Source of the DNA: DATHZQ01 sp035458525
Lineage (GTDB): Bacteria > Actinomycetota > Acidimicrobiia > Spongiisociales > UBA5794
Direction of reading: 5' to 3'
Length of the DNA: 64,000 bases
NCBI GenBank assembly: GCA_035458525.1
Contig: DATHZQ010000135.1
Span: 1 to 64,000, forward strand
This document shows positions 24,423 to 32,359 of the stretch, piece by piece (within the stretch, counting starts at the first letter, position 1; the number at the start of each line of letters is the position of its first letter). Under the pieces are notes generated by a model, which saw only the letters and a program-made list of their open reading frames with translations, was not told the DNA's origin and did not search any database. The position numbers were made by a program, and so were the translations under genes.

Positions 24423-25130
24423 CTACTCCGTCTCGTCGACGGTGCGCAACTTGGGTGGTGCGGGAGCGCCGAAGAGGTCCAGCACCAGGTTGCGGATCTC
24501 GCCGGCGACATCGTCGGCAGTGCGGTCGTAGCCGTCGAGTTCGATCACGCGTTCGCCGCGACGTACCAAGTGGCCGATCGCACGGTCATAGAAGGCGTCG
24601 GCGAGGTGCGGCATGGCCCCTTCGTCGTAGCGTTCGCGGTGCCAGCGTGTTCGCCTGCTGCGGGCGGCGCAGACGGCGGGAGGCACTCGCAGGAATACGG
24701 TGAGGTCGGGAACGCGGGCGAATCGGTTGAGCTCCAACACCCACGCCAGCTCGCGGTCGGCGGCCTCCCAATCGATGGCACCCGGGTCTGTTGCGTGCGG
24801 TGCTGCGAGCTTGGCCCCCTGGTATGCCATCGTCGACAGGTAGTAGCGGTCGCAGAGCACCCAGATTCCGCGGGTCAGCTGCGGTTCGATCTCCTCGGCG
24901 AGATGGTCGAGGCGGTCTCCCGAGAACGTGAGCGCCATGGCTCGCTCGTCGAGCGTGAGCTTGCCGCTCACGTGAAGGCTCGCGATGGCGCCGAGCGCTC
25001 CCTGTGACGGTTCCCGGGTCTTGTAGGCCTCGATGCCGTCTGCAGCGAGCAGCTGTTGCACCAACTCGACCTGCGTGGTGGTGCCGGCCCCGTCGAGCCC
25101 TTCGATGACGATGAAGCGTGCCTGGCCCAT
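24423..25130 (-). CDS. tmk: dTMP kinase with an altered P-loop
   Basis: Thymidylate kinase phosphorylates dTMP to dTDP. The 235-residue protein has the family start FIVIEGLDGAGTTTQ, the dTMP-binding TREPSQGALG, DERAMALTFSGDRLDH, and the DR motif VLCDRYYLSTMAYQGA followed by a lid region rich in Arg (SRRTRWHRERYDEG). The P-loop normally reads GxxGxGKTT; here position 17 is Thr (G11-L-D-G-A-G-T17-T-T), so the Walker A Lys is missing. Other substrate motifs are normal. It may be a recognised subfamily of divergent Tmk or a paralogue with altered chemistry. An upstream GGAAGGG serves as ribosome binding site. Confidence 0.85.
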   Translation of the reverse strand: MGQARFIVIEGLDGAGTTTQVELVQQLLAADGIEAYKTREPSQGALGAIASLHVSGKLTLDERAMALTFSGDRLDHLAEEIEPQLTRGIWVLCDRYYLSTMAYQGAKLAAPHATDPGAIDWEAADRELAWVLELNRFARVPDLTVFLRVPPAVCAARSRRTRWHRERYDEGAMPHLADAFYDRAIGHLVRRGERVIELDGYDRTADDVAGEIRNLVLDLFGAPAPPKLRTVDETE

Positions 25131-25166
25131 GAGCCCTTCCGGTGCGGTGGCGCGGCGTCGACCCTA

Positions 25167-25586
25167 TCAGGCTACGGGTGTGGCGCCATGACCCTCGAGA
25201 GCACGGGCGAGCTGGTCTTTCTTGACGAGGCCGCTCGAGCGCCAGCGCTGGGCCATCTTTCCCGGTTCGGGTGCGGCCTCGTTGGCCCGCCGCTGCTTCT
25301 TGTTCTGCTTCTTCTGCGGGCGTCCCAGCAGGACGAACGTTGGTGTCGAGCGAACGTTGAACACCTGGGCGGCGCCGGCCACCTTCGCCACGTCCACCTT
25401 CACGATGTGCGCAGACTCACCGTATTCGCGAGCGAGTTCGTTCACGATGCCGTCCATGACCTGGCATGGTGCACAACCCACTTGGAAGAAGTCGAGCAGC
25501 ACCGGCTGACCCGACTCGATCATGGGCTCCAGTTCTTGGAGCGAGTGGATCTTGGTTGCCTTCGGCTTACGGTTGAACAGTGCCAC
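25167..25586 (-). CDS. Thioredoxin-like protein with basic C-terminal extension
   Basis: A 139-residue protein. The thioredoxin fold spans about residues 12-110, with the redox motif C38-A-P-C41 (FFQVGCAPCQVM) and the cis-proline RSTPTFVLLG. CAPC replaces the CGPC of classical thioredoxin. After the fold comes a Lys/Arg/Gln-rich stretch (PQKKQNKKQRRANE) and a short C-terminal helix, an unusual extension. No signal peptide, so it acts in the cytoplasm. The GTG at 25586 is chosen because GAGGAAG precedes it at Shine-Dalgarno distance; a longer form starting at 25622 is less likely. Tmk lies 36 bases downstream on the same strand, suggesting co-transcription. Confidence 0.87.
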   Translation of the reverse strand: MALFNRKPKATKIHSLQELEPMIESGQPVLLDFFQVGCAPCQVMDGIVNELAREYGESAHIVKVDVAKVAGAAQVFNVRSTPTFVLLGRPQKKQNKKQRRANEAAPEPGKMAQRWRSSGLVKKDQLARALEGHGATPVA

Positions 25587-25643
25587 GTCGTACTTCCTCG
25601 TGTTGCCTACCCGCAGCCTCAACGCGGAACGGGCCGGGATTAT

Positions 25644-26045
25644 TCACCATGCCCTGCCGCGTTCGAATGTGACGCGGACGGCCACGGGATACAGCTCCGC
25701 AAATCGATCAGGGCTCCACTCGTTCCGCTCCATGGCAGCTTCGTACTTCGCGACGTACGTCGCGTTCGCCGACGCCGGCCGCTCGCCGGGCACGATACGT
25801 GCGGTGCCCTCGAGCGTGACGATGTCCCCGCCGCGACCATTGCCGTCGAGATTCATCGCGACGTGAGGGTTCCCTGCGATGTTGCGCAGTCGAGCGGTCT
25901 CTGCCGAGTAGACGAGGATCTCGTCTCCCTCCACCAAGAACCACACGGGTGATGTCTGCGGGCGCCCGTCCGGGCGAACGGTCGTCATCCATGCAACCAG
26001 TTCGTCGGCGAGGCGTTGTCGGGCGCGGGCGTGGTCGTCGAACAT
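25644..26045 (-). CDS. Pyridoxamine 5'-phosphate oxidase-fold protein, likely F420-dependent
   Basis: A 133-residue split-barrel flavin/deazaflavin-binding protein. The sequence VAWMTTVRPDGRPQTSPVWFLVEGDEILVYS followed by ARLRNIAGNPHVAMNL and GGDIVTLEGTARIV is typical of the short PPOX class, many actinobacterial members of which use F420H2 as cofactor. The substrate is unknown. The ATG at 26045 is favoured because it begins MFDDHARARQRLADELVAWM and has a TACGCT box 8 bases upstream; the longer frame to 26114 overlaps the divergent Eis gene promoter. Confidence 0.86.
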   Translation of the reverse strand: MFDDHARARQRLADELVAWMTTVRPDGRPQTSPVWFLVEGDEILVYSAETARLRNIAGNPHVAMNLDGNGRGGDIVTLEGTARIVPGERPASANATYVAKYEAAMERNEWSPDRFAELYPVAVRVTFERGRAW

Positions 26046-26053
26046 CGCCGCGG

Positions 26054-26059
26054 AGCGTA
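26054..26059 (-). promoter_or_regulatory. -10 box for leaderless start of the PPOX gene
   Basis: TACGCT on the minus strand lies 8 bases upstream of the ATG at 26045. Confidence 0.5.
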
Positions 26060-26073
26060 GTGGGCGTCGGGAG

Positions 26074-26079
26074 TACGCT
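26074..26079 (+). promoter_or_regulatory. -10 box for leaderless start of the Eis-like gene
   Basis: TACGCT ends 8 bases before the ATG at 26088. The same hexamer occurs for the divergent PPOX gene 15 bases away. Confidence 0.5.
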
Positions 26080-26087
26080 GACCGGCC

Positions 26088-27299
26088 ATGAGCCTGACCA
26101 ATGTCGAAATCCATCAGATCGACGAGCAGCTTGCGCCGCAGATGGTTCGAGCGGCGGGCGTGCCGTTCAGCTTCGAGGTGGACGACGACCAGATGGCGGG
26201 GATCGTCGAGTCGTTCGATTTCGAGCGCTTCGTCGTGCCCATGGATGGCGACCAGGCCATCGGCAGCGGCGGCTCCTATCTGTACCAGGCAACCGTGCCG
26301 GGCGGATCGCGGCTACCGACGGCCGGGGTCACATTCGTCACGGTGTGGCCAACGCATCGCCGGCGCGGCGTGTTGCGGAAGATGATGCGTACCCTCCTCG
26401 ACGAGGCGAGGGCGAGGGGCGAGCCGCTGGCGTCGTTGTGGGCATCGGAGGCGACGATCTACGGCCGGTTTGGCTTCGGCCAGGCAATCAACCACGTGGA
26501 CTGGACGCTCGACAGCAATCGAGCGGTGTGGCGCACGGAGCGTCCGGACGGCGTGGCACGCTTGATCAGCCACGAGGTCGCCGCGGAGCTGATCCCGCCG
26601 ATCCACGCTGCCGCCTGTGCCCATCACGGCATGCTCGGCCGCAGCGAGCACCTGTGGCGAACCTACGAGTTGGGGGACGAGCCATGGCGACGAGGGGATC
26701 ACAGCGCTCGCCGGATCGTCGTGTGGCACGGAGATGCCGGCATCGAGGGCTACGGGTTCTTTCGCACCAAGACCTCTGGAGCGGGCAGCGTTCGGGTGGA
26801 GGAGTTCCATGCCCTCACCTCGGCCGCCTACCGCGGCCTTGCCCAGTTCTTCGCCGACGTCGACCTCACGGATCAGGTTGTCTTCCGCCGCCGTCCTGAG
26901 ATCGAGTCGCTGCAGTGGTTGCTGCAGGACAGCCGGGCGCTGAAGCCGACGGATTCCGAGTACATGTGGTTCCGGGTGCTCGACGTCAAGACCGCACTCG
27001 AGGCCAGGACCTATGCGCGCTCTGGTTCACTCGTCCTGGAAGTCATCGATGCGATGTACGAGGACAACGAAGCTCGCTGGCGGCTCGATGTCGAAGGAGG
27101 GTCGGCGACGTGCACGGTGACTGCGGAGGAGCCCGACGTCGTCCTCGACGTGAGCGAGTTGGGCGCCATCTACATGGGTGGACGCTCGGCGTTTCCCCTT
27201 GCGGCGGCGGAGCGTATTCACGGCGACGACGCTGCGATTGCAGCCCTCGATGCGATGTTTCGCACGGCGCTGCCGCCGTGGAGCGGTGAGGACTACTGA
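26088..27299 (+). CDS. Eis-like GNAT family N-acetyltransferase
   Basis: A 403-residue protein with the architecture of Eis (enhanced intracellular survival) acetyltransferases: an N-terminal GNAT domain (about 1-150), a second GNAT-like domain, and a C-terminal sterol carrier protein-like domain (about 305-400). The acetyl-CoA pyrophosphate loop is seen in VTVWPTHRRRGVLRKMMRTLL (R/Q-x-x-G-x-G/A type), and LWASEATIYGRFGFG is characteristic of Eis. Mycobacterial Eis acetylates aminoglycosides and peptides at multiple sites; the substrate here is unknown. It ends 7 bases inside the convergent uppP. Confidence 0.88.
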   Translation: MSLTNVEIHQIDEQLAPQMVRAAGVPFSFEVDDDQMAGIVESFDFERFVVPMDGDQAIGSGGSYLYQATVPGGSRLPTAGVTFVTVWPTHRRRGVLRKMMRTLLDEARARGEPLASLWASEATIYGRFGFGQAINHVDWTLDSNRAVWRTERPDGVARLISHEVAAELIPPIHAAACAHHGMLGRSEHLWRTYELGDEPWRRGDHSARRIVVWHGDAGIEGYGFFRTKTSGAGSVRVEEFHALTSAAYRGLAQFFADVDLTDQVVFRRRPEIESLQWLLQDSRALKPTDSEYMWFRVLDVKTALEARTYARSGSLVLEVIDAMYEDNEARWRLDVEGGSATCTVTAEEPDVVLDVSELGAIYMGGRSAFPLAAAERIHGDDAAIAALDAMFRTALPPWSGEDY

Positions 27300-28063
27300 A
27301 CGGCGAGGACGATCAGCGACAGGACGCCGAAGCCGACGCAATACCAACCGAAGGGTACGAGGCCTGTCCGGCGGATGAGTCCGACGAGTGCGGCGATCGC
27401 CCCGTACCCGACGAAGGCGGCGACCACCATCCCGACCAGTAGCTCGACGGTGATCCCGGAGCCACCGTCGCCGGCCAGGTCGATGAAGTTGATCAAACCT
27501 GCTCCGGCGATGGCCGGGATTCCGAGCAGAAAAGCCAGGTTGGCGCTGTCCCGCGGTTCGAATTCCTCGACCATCGCACTCGTGATGGTGGCGCCCGACC
27601 GGGAGACTCCAGGGATGAGCGCAAACGCCTGGCCGACGCCCATGACCACGGCGTCTCGGTCGCGGACCTCCGAGGCGCGGCGCTGCCCTCGATGCAGGAA
27701 TCGCGTTCCGACCATGACGACCCCCATCAAGATCATCGCAATCGCCACGAGCCGTGGCTCCTCGTTGAGTTGATCGAACCAGTCCCGCAACAACAAGCCG
27801 GCGGCGCCTGCCGGAATCGTGCCGACGAGCATGAACCGGAGCAGACGCCTTCCGGCTTCGGTCCACCGCAACACCTCTGTCAGTTCCTGGCGGTAGTAGA
27901 CGAGTACGGCGGCGAGCGTGCCCATGTGGAGCACGGCGGACGTGGCGAGATCGGGCCCCTCCCTACCGAACAACGCCGGGACGAGCACCAGGTGGCCACT
28001 CGATGAAATCGGAAGAAACTCGGTCAAGCCCTGGATGAGACCCCAGAAGGCGGCTTCGAGCAT
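27293..28063 (-). CDS. uppP: Undecaprenyl-diphosphatase (BacA/UppP)
   Basis: UppP removes a phosphate from undecaprenyl pyrophosphate to recycle the lipid carrier of peptidoglycan synthesis. The 256-residue membrane protein has the two signature regions: AFWGLIQGLTEFLPISSSGHL (Glu-rich motif, residues about 5-25) and GVGQAFALIPGVSRSGATI (PGxSRSG motif). Eight or so hydrophobic helices are visible. The ATG at 28063 has a TAGTCT box 7 bases upstream. The SAF-domain gene upstream on the same strand has its own leaderless-type start and ends 46 bases away. Confidence 0.96.
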   Translation of the reverse strand: MLEAAFWGLIQGLTEFLPISSSGHLVLVPALFGREGPDLATSAVLHMGTLAAVLVYYRQELTEVLRWTEAGRRLLRFMLVGTIPAGAAGLLLRDWFDQLNEEPRLVAIAMILMGVVMVGTRFLHRGQRRASEVRDRDAVVMGVGQAFALIPGVSRSGATITSAMVEEFEPRDSANLAFLLGIPAIAGAGLINFIDLAGDGGSGITVELLVGMVVAAFVGYGAIAALVGLIRRTGLVPFGWYCVGFGVLSLIVLAVQ

Positions 28064-28070
28064 CGGCGGC

Positions 28071-28076
28071 AGACTA
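28071..28076 (-). promoter_or_regulatory. -10 box for leaderless start of uppP
   Basis: TAGTCT on the minus strand lies 7 bases upstream of the ATG at 28063. Confidence 0.55.
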
Positions 28077-28108
28077 CTGCATGTGGTCCGGCACGCTACC
28101 CCTCGAGC

Positions 28109-28624
28109 TCACGTGCCGAGGAGAACAATCAACCGGCCTGCCGCCCCTGCGGCGGCGACGTCGGCTGCCACGTCGGGTGCGACGGCGACGAGGCCCATTG
28201 ACGGTGTTGCGAACGCACCGGTGGTGGCAGATTCTGTGACGAATCCGGTCACGTCGAGCGCGGCTTCTTGGGCGACGAGTCGTACCGGCGTCCCCGGGGC
28301 GGCGGTGACGGGTAGCGCAACGGGAACCGACCACCACCCGGCTGGGATACCGTCGTCGGGTCGAGCGGCGGTTCCCGTGAGCGGCTCGCCGGCGGCGATT
28401 TGCCGTGCTGCGTGATCCTCCAATGCGGCTGAAGGCGGCAGCAGACCGGCGGGGACATCGCGCCATTCGACACCTTCCGCGAGCGGCTCGCCGGACTCGA
28501 TGGATCTCGCCGCAAACGGATATGGCTCGGTCGGTGGTGCGGCAAAGTCGAGATACGCGGCCCCGCCAAACACCAGCGCCGCGGCGAGCCAGCGCACATA
28601 GGGAGGCGGAATCAGCCAGAACAC
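28109..28624 (-). CDS. Membrane-anchored SAF-domain-like protein
   Basis: A 171-residue protein with one N-terminal membrane anchor (YVRWLAAALVFGGAAYLDF) and an exported part that resembles the SAF domain of CpaB/FlgA-type proteins: FAARSIESGEPLAEGVEWRDVP, then a second hit on the IAAGEPLTG pattern, and a C-terminal half of strands (VALPVTAAPGTPVRLVAQ). CpaB proteins help assemble Flp pili, but no pilus genes are nearby, so the role is open. GTG 28624 is chosen over the longer frame (to 28711) because TACGTT lies 6 bases upstream and the hydrophobic anchor follows directly. Confidence 0.68.
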   Translation of the reverse strand: MFWLIPPPYVRWLAAALVFGGAAYLDFAAPPTEPYPFAARSIESGEPLAEGVEWRDVPAGLLPPSAALEDHAARQIAAGEPLTGTAARPDDGIPAGWWSVPVALPVTAAPGTPVRLVAQEAALDVTGFVTESATTGAFATPSMGLVAVAPDVAADVAAAGAAGRLIVLLGT

Positions 28625-28630
28625 GCGGGC

Positions 28631-28636
28631 AACGTA
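28631..28636 (-). promoter_or_regulatory. -10 box for leaderless start of the SAF-domain gene
   Basis: TACGTT on the minus strand lies 6 bases upstream of the GTG at 28624. Confidence 0.5.
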
Positions 28637-28650
28637 ACCCAACGGAGGGG

Positions 28651-28743
28651 CGGGGAGAAGGCCTTTACAACCTCCCCGTCCCTCCCTCCCGAAGGAGGGA
28701 GGGTGCCTCACGCAAGCAGGGGGAATGGTGGGGGGACTTGCGT
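28651..28743. repeat. Cluster of three adjacent hairpins
   Basis: Three inverted repeats follow one another: CGGGGAG/CTCCCCG (28651-28657 with 28672-28678), the perfect 10-base CCCTCCCTCC/GGAGGGAGGG with loop CGAA (28680-28703), and ACGCAAG/CTTGCGT (28710-28716 with 28737-28743). They lie upstream of both flanking genes, so they are not simple terminators. They resemble a small noncoding repeat element. Confidence 0.7.
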
Positions 28744-29058
28744 TCAGCTACGGGGAGGAACCTGGAAACCCATGACGCGGGGCGGTACAGATCTGCGATG
28801 GCTACTCATGTTGGTGCCTTCACGCTCCCGTACCAAACCGTCGAGGTGTCACGCCTGCTCCTCGGAGAGTGCACTCTACGCAGGAGAGGGGGCAAATGTC
28901 CACGTCCCGACAAGAGGATGCTGAAAAAGCATGGAAGCGGTTCGACAGCTGCCTTCGCACACTCTGCACCTTCGATGCGTTCTCTTGGGCGAACCGGCAG
29001 AACCCAGTCCTCGAGCGCCTCCGGTCCGTCGCCGAGGGGGACCCGTCCCCACGACTCC
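28744..29058. other. Intergenic stretch without a supported gene
   Basis: Between the hairpin cluster and the plsY promoter there are about 315 bases. An open frame continues upstream of plsY to 28869 (peptide MSTSRQEDAEKAWKRFDS and onward), but the translated sequence is polar, lacks any PlsY similarity and has no convincing start signal. A short GGGGAC-CC-GTCCCC hairpin lies at about 29037-29050, just before the plsY -10 box. Nothing else was recognised. Confidence 0.5.
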
Positions 29059-29064
29059 TAGACT
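29059..29064 (+). promoter_or_regulatory. -10 box for leaderless start of plsY
   Basis: TAGACT ends 8 bases before the GTG at 29073, which begins the first PlsY membrane helix. Confidence 0.5.
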
Positions 29065-29072
29065 CGCACTCC

Positions 29073-29654
29073 GTGGCCGCTGCCATCGCAATCGTGATCG
29101 GGTATCTGCTCGGAAGTGTCGACTTCGGAGTCATCGTGCCGCGTGCCCTGGGCATCGACATCTACGTGGAAGGCAGCGGCAACCCGGGTACGTCGAACGT
29201 GCTCCGCTCGGTGGGCAAGGGCCCGGCGGCGATCGTCATGGTCGGCGATGGCCTCAAGGGTCTCATCGCTGCTGCGATCGGATCGACCATGGTCGACCCG
29301 ACGGTCGGCTTCGCCGCAGCTCTCGCAGCCGTGCTCGGGCACGTGTTTCCTGTCTGGCATCGGTTCCGCGGAGGTCGGGGAGTCGCCACCGCAATCGGAG
29401 CAGCCATATGGCTGGCACCGGGCTGGGGGTTGGCGCTCGCGGTCGGCTGGGTTGTGGCGGTCGCCCTGACCAAGACCGCATCAATTGCCTCACTGCTTGC
29501 AATGGCGGCCTACGTACCGGTGATGGCCCTTGCCGGGCATCGCGGGGTGCGGCTACTCCTTTCGGCTGCAATCGCACTGATCGTCGTGTTGCGACACAGC
29601 GGGAACATCTCCCGCCTGCTCTCACGTAGCGAGCGGACGGTGGACACCGCATGA
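29073..29654 (+). CDS. plsY: Glycerol-3-phosphate acyltransferase PlsY
   Basis: PlsY transfers acyl from acyl-phosphate to glycerol 3-phosphate, the first step of phospholipid synthesis. From GTG 29073 the protein has 193 residues, a normal length, beginning with the TM helix VAAAIAIVIGYLLGSVDFGVI. Conserved motifs are GSGNPGTSNVLR (motif 1), KG region VGDGLKG, GHVFPVWHRFRGGRGVAT (motif 2) and the C-terminal RHSGNISRLL (motif 3). The longer open frame to 28869 would add about 68 unrelated residues. Its stop overlaps the ATG of moeA (ATGA), so the molybdenum cofactor genes are translationally coupled to it. Confidence 0.93.
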   Translation: MAAAIAIVIGYLLGSVDFGVIVPRALGIDIYVEGSGNPGTSNVLRSVGKGPAAIVMVGDGLKGLIAAAIGSTMVDPTVGFAAALAAVLGHVFPVWHRFRGGRGVATAIGAAIWLAPGWGLALAVGWVVAVALTKTASIASLLAMAAYVPVMALAGHRGVRLLLSAAIALIVVLRHSGNISRLLSRSERTVDTA

Positions 29655-30889
29655 GGCCGCTTGCCGAGGCCCAAGCCGAGGTCCTGGATGCGATGCAGCT
29701 GCTGCCTGTTGTCGAGACGCCGCTGCGGGAATGTCTCGGCCTGGTGCTCGCCGAGGCAGTTGTCGCACCGCACGACCTGCCGCCCTTCGCCAACTCGGCG
29801 ATGGATGGTTTCGCCGTTCGGGCCGCCGACGTGGCCGGGGCACCGGTGACGCTGCGGGTGCTCGAAGACGTCCCGGCCGGTTCGGTGCCCACGCAATCGG
29901 TCACCGAAGGCACCGCAATCAAGATCATGACCGGTGCGCCGCTGCCCGACGGCGCCGACGCAGTGGTCAAGGTCGAGGACACGTCCCAAGACGGCGACGT
30001 GGTCTCGATCGCTGCGGCAGCCCCCGCCGGCACGGCGGTCCGCCCCGCCGGCGGCGACATCGCGGCTGGCGACCCGGTGCTCTCCACCGGCCAGCGGCTG
30101 GGGCCGGCGCACCTTGGACTGTTGGCTTCGCTGGGCGTGGCGTGGCCGCAGGTTCGACGGCGGCCCACCGTTGCAATCATGTCGACCGGCGATGAGATCA
30201 TGCCTCCCGAGACCGTCACGTTGGGTCCCGGCAAGATTCGGGACGCCAATCGCTTCATGCTGCGCGGGCTGCTCGACGAACTCGGTGCGATCGTCATCGA
30301 CCACGGCATCGTCGGTGATGACCCCGTCACGTTGAACCGTGTGCTCGGCCATGCGGCACAGAACGCGGACATCGTTGTGACATCCGGCGGCGTGTCGATG
30401 GGCGACTACGACCTGGTGAAGGAGGAGCTCGGCAAGCTCGGCACGGTCGACTTCTGGAAGGTTGCAATGCAGCCCGCCAAGCCGTTTGCGTTCGGGTCGC
30501 TGGCGGGGACGCCCCTCTTCGGTCTTCCCGGCAACCCGGTGTCGGTGGTCGTTGCCTTCGAACAGTTCGTGCGTCCGTCGCTCTTGCTCATGATGGGGTC
30601 CGAGGCCCTCTTCCGCCCGCGCTACACCGGAGTGCTGGAGCACGGGCTCGGCACCGATCCCGCCAAGACCGTCTTCGTCCGGTCGATTGCGGATCCGCAA
30701 CCGGGCAGTCCGTGGCGGGTGCGATCGGCCGGCGGACAATCGTCGAACGTCCTCTCCGCCTTGGGCGCCGCCAACGCCTTCGCCGTCATCCCGGTTGGCA
30801 CGGGCGACGTCGCCGCCGGCGCCACGGTTGATCTCGAGATGTTCCGCCTTCCCAGCACGCGAACACGCCGGGAGGTGCTCGGTGGTTGA
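29651..30889 (+). CDS. moeA: Molybdopterin molybdenumtransferase MoeA
   Basis: MoeA inserts molybdate into adenylylated molybdopterin, the last step of Mo-cofactor synthesis. The 412-residue protein has the typical order: N-terminal domain (RPLAEAQAEVLDAM, LVLAEAVVAPHDLPPFANSAMDGFAVR), the GAPLPDGADAVVKVED block, the MogA-like domain with VAIMSTGDEIM, IVVTSGGVSMGDYDLVKEEL and GLPGNPVSVVV, and the C-terminal beta domain. In actinobacteria this gephyrin-like protein (Glp) also takes part in cell division with SepX; that is relevant because a SepX-like gene follows mogA. It overlaps plsY by 4 bases and moaC by 8. Confidence 0.95.
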   Translation: MRPLAEAQAEVLDAMQLLPVVETPLRECLGLVLAEAVVAPHDLPPFANSAMDGFAVRAADVAGAPVTLRVLEDVPAGSVPTQSVTEGTAIKIMTGAPLPDGADAVVKVEDTSQDGDVVSIAAAAPAGTAVRPAGGDIAAGDPVLSTGQRLGPAHLGLLASLGVAWPQVRRRPTVAIMSTGDEIMPPETVTLGPGKIRDANRFMLRGLLDELGAIVIDHGIVGDDPVTLNRVLGHAAQNADIVVTSGGVSMGDYDLVKEELGKLGTVDFWKVAMQPAKPFAFGSLAGTPLFGLPGNPVSVVVAFEQFVRPSLLLMMGSEALFRPRYTGVLEHGLGTDPAKTVFVRSIADPQPGSPWRVRSAGGQSSNVLSALGAANAFAVIPVGTGDVAAGATVDLEMFRLPSTRTRREVLGG

Positions 30890-31352
30890 AGGGTTCACCC
30901 ATCTCAACGAAGACGGGGATGCCCGCATGGTCGACGTCGGGGCCAAGGCCGTGACGCTGCGCACGGCCATCGCCGAGGCCGTGGTGACGATGGCGCCCAG
31001 GGTCAAGGAAGCGCTGTTTGCCGGTGCGCTGCCCAAGGGGGATGCTCTGGCGGTGGTGCGGGTGGCCGCCATCATGGGCGCCAAGCGCACGCCGGATCTC
31101 GTGCCGTTGTGTCACCCCATCGGCCTTGATGCAGTCGACGTCGCCGTCGAGGAGATCGAGGCGGGGGCTCGCATCGAGGTGACCACGAGGGTTGCAGCCC
31201 GGACCGGCGTGGAGATGGAGGCGATGACGGCGGCAGCCGTCGCAGCCGTGGCGCTGTACGACATGATCAAGGGGCTGGACCGCGGAGCAGAGATCGCCTC
31301 GGTGCGGTTGCTCGAGAAGTCGGGTGGAAAGTCAGGAGATTGGCGACGATGA
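30882..31352 (+). CDS. moaC: Cyclic pyranopterin monophosphate synthase MoaC
   Basis: MoaC converts the MoaA product to cyclic pyranopterin monophosphate. The 156-residue protein matches throughout: FTHLNEDGDARMVDVGAK at the N terminus, AAIMGAKRTPDLVPLCHPIGLDAV with the conserved Lys and His, and the MEAMTAAAVAAVALYDMIKG catalytic region ending SVRLLEKSGGKSG. The GTG start lies inside the last codons of moeA. The ATGA overlap with mogA continues the coupled run. MoaA is not in the window. Confidence 0.96.
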   Translation: MVEGFTHLNEDGDARMVDVGAKAVTLRTAIAEAVVTMAPRVKEALFAGALPKGDALAVVRVAAIMGAKRTPDLVPLCHPIGLDAVDVAVEEIEAGARIEVTTRVAARTGVEMEAMTAAAVAAVALYDMIKGLDRGAEIASVRLLEKSGGKSGDWRR

Positions 31353-31828
31353 AGGCGGCAGTGGTGACGGTGTCCGACCGCGTCAGCAGGGGAGAGGCCG
31401 AGGACATCTCCGGCCCGGCCGTGGCCCGCATGCTGGACGAGCTCGGTTACGACGTGGAGGCGAGCGTCGTCGAAGACGGCGTCGAGTCTGTTGCGGCAGA
31501 GCTCCGCCGCCTCGTGGGATCGGTTCGCCTCATCGTCACCACCGGTGGCACCGGTTTCACGGCGCGCGATCTCACTCCCGAGGCGACGCGCACGGTCATC
31601 GAACGTGAAGCTCCCGGCCTGGCAGAGGCGATGCGGGCCGTCACGTTCGGCGTCAACCCCCACGGCATGCTTTCGCGTGGAGTGTGCGGGATCGCCGGAA
31701 ACACCCTGATCCTCAACCTTCCGGGCTCGCGGCGAGGCGCCATGGAGTCCATCGAAGTGGTCGCTCCGGCCCTCAAGCACGGTTTGGAGTTGCTCAACGC
31801 AACCGATTCCGACCACAATGCCCGCTAG
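31349..31828 (+). CDS. mogA: Molybdopterin adenylyltransferase MogA/MoaB
   Basis: This protein adenylylates molybdopterin so that MoeA can insert molybdate. It has 159 residues, normal for MogA/MoaB. Motifs are VVTVSDRVSRGEAEDISGP, LIVTTGGTGFTARDLTPEAT (the TTGGTG substrate loop) and the C-terminal LNLPGSRRGAMESIEVVAPAL. The ATG at 31349 overlaps the moaC stop (ATGA) and is preferred to the TTG at 31340. It is the last clear Mo-cofactor gene of the plsY-moeA-moaC-mogA run. A 76-base gap separates it from the SepX-like gene. Confidence 0.95.
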   Translation: MKAAVVTVSDRVSRGEAEDISGPAVARMLDELGYDVEASVVEDGVESVAAELRRLVGSVRLIVTTGGTGFTARDLTPEATRTVIEREAPGLAEAMRAVTFGVNPHGMLSRGVCGIAGNTLILNLPGSRRGAMESIEVVAPALKHGLELLNATDSDHNAR

Positions 31829-31904
31829 CCAGTCAGGGGAAGCCAAATCCTTGGTCATACGCGACCGCGGCTTTACCCTTGCGAGAGCGGAGTAAGGGAC
31901 ATAC

Positions 31905-32345
31905 ATGCACCTCTTTGCGTTCATCCTCATCGGTGGAATCTGGGCCGCATTCCTGTTGCCGTCTGTGCTGGACGGTCGGCGGACAGCCCCGATGTCGAGT
32001 ACCCGTAGTTTTGCCCGATCACAGAATCTGTTGGCGTCCGTTGCGACGTCCAACGCCCGCGTGGCCATGCAGCGCCGCCGCAGCAGCGTGCGGCGCCGTC
32101 GTGTGCTGGCCGGCCTCGCCGCCGGTGCGGTGACGTCGCTCACCCTCGCCGTCATGTCCGGCAGCACCATGTGGCTCGCCGTGACGATCGGCTTCGATCT
32201 GGCGTTCGCCGGCTACGTCACGTTGTTGCTCATGGCACAGCAGCAGACGCCGGCCCAGGCACATGCGCCGGTGGTGCCGCTGCGCGTCGTCGAGGATGTC
32301 GTTGGCGACGTGGCTCCGGCCACCGTCCGCGTCGTCGCCGGCTGA
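31905..32345 (+). CDS. Small membrane protein, candidate SepX/GlpR-like divisome protein
   Basis: A 146-residue protein with an N-terminal helix (LFAFILIGGIWAAFLLPSVL), a basic cytoplasmic loop (RSFARSQNLLASV, QRRRSSVRRRRVL), two more helices (VLAGLAAGAVTSLTLAVM and WLAVTIGFDLAFAGYVTLLL) and a polar tail. This topology and the position right after moeA-moaC-mogA match SepX/GlpR, the actinobacterial divisome membrane protein that binds the MoeA-like Glp. Sequence similarity cannot be tested here, so the call rests on layout and context. It is followed, within 14 bases, by the translin-like gene. Confidence 0.62.
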   Translation: MHLFAFILIGGIWAAFLLPSVLDGRRTAPMSSTRSFARSQNLLASVATSNARVAMQRRRSSVRRRRVLAGLAAGAVTSLTLAVMSGSTMWLAVTIGFDLAFAGYVTLLLMAQQQTPAQAHAPVVPLRVVEDVVGDVAPATVRVVAG

Positions 32346-32359
32346 ACCTCTCACACTTC

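Noticed and set aside
28869..29072. N-terminal extension of PlsY
   Set aside because: It adds about 68 polar residues foreign to PlsY; GTG 29073 starts the first helix and has a -10-like box in place.
29510..31090. Minus-strand open frame of 526 codons
   Set aside because: It runs antisense across plsY, moeA and moaC, all of which have clear family motifs.
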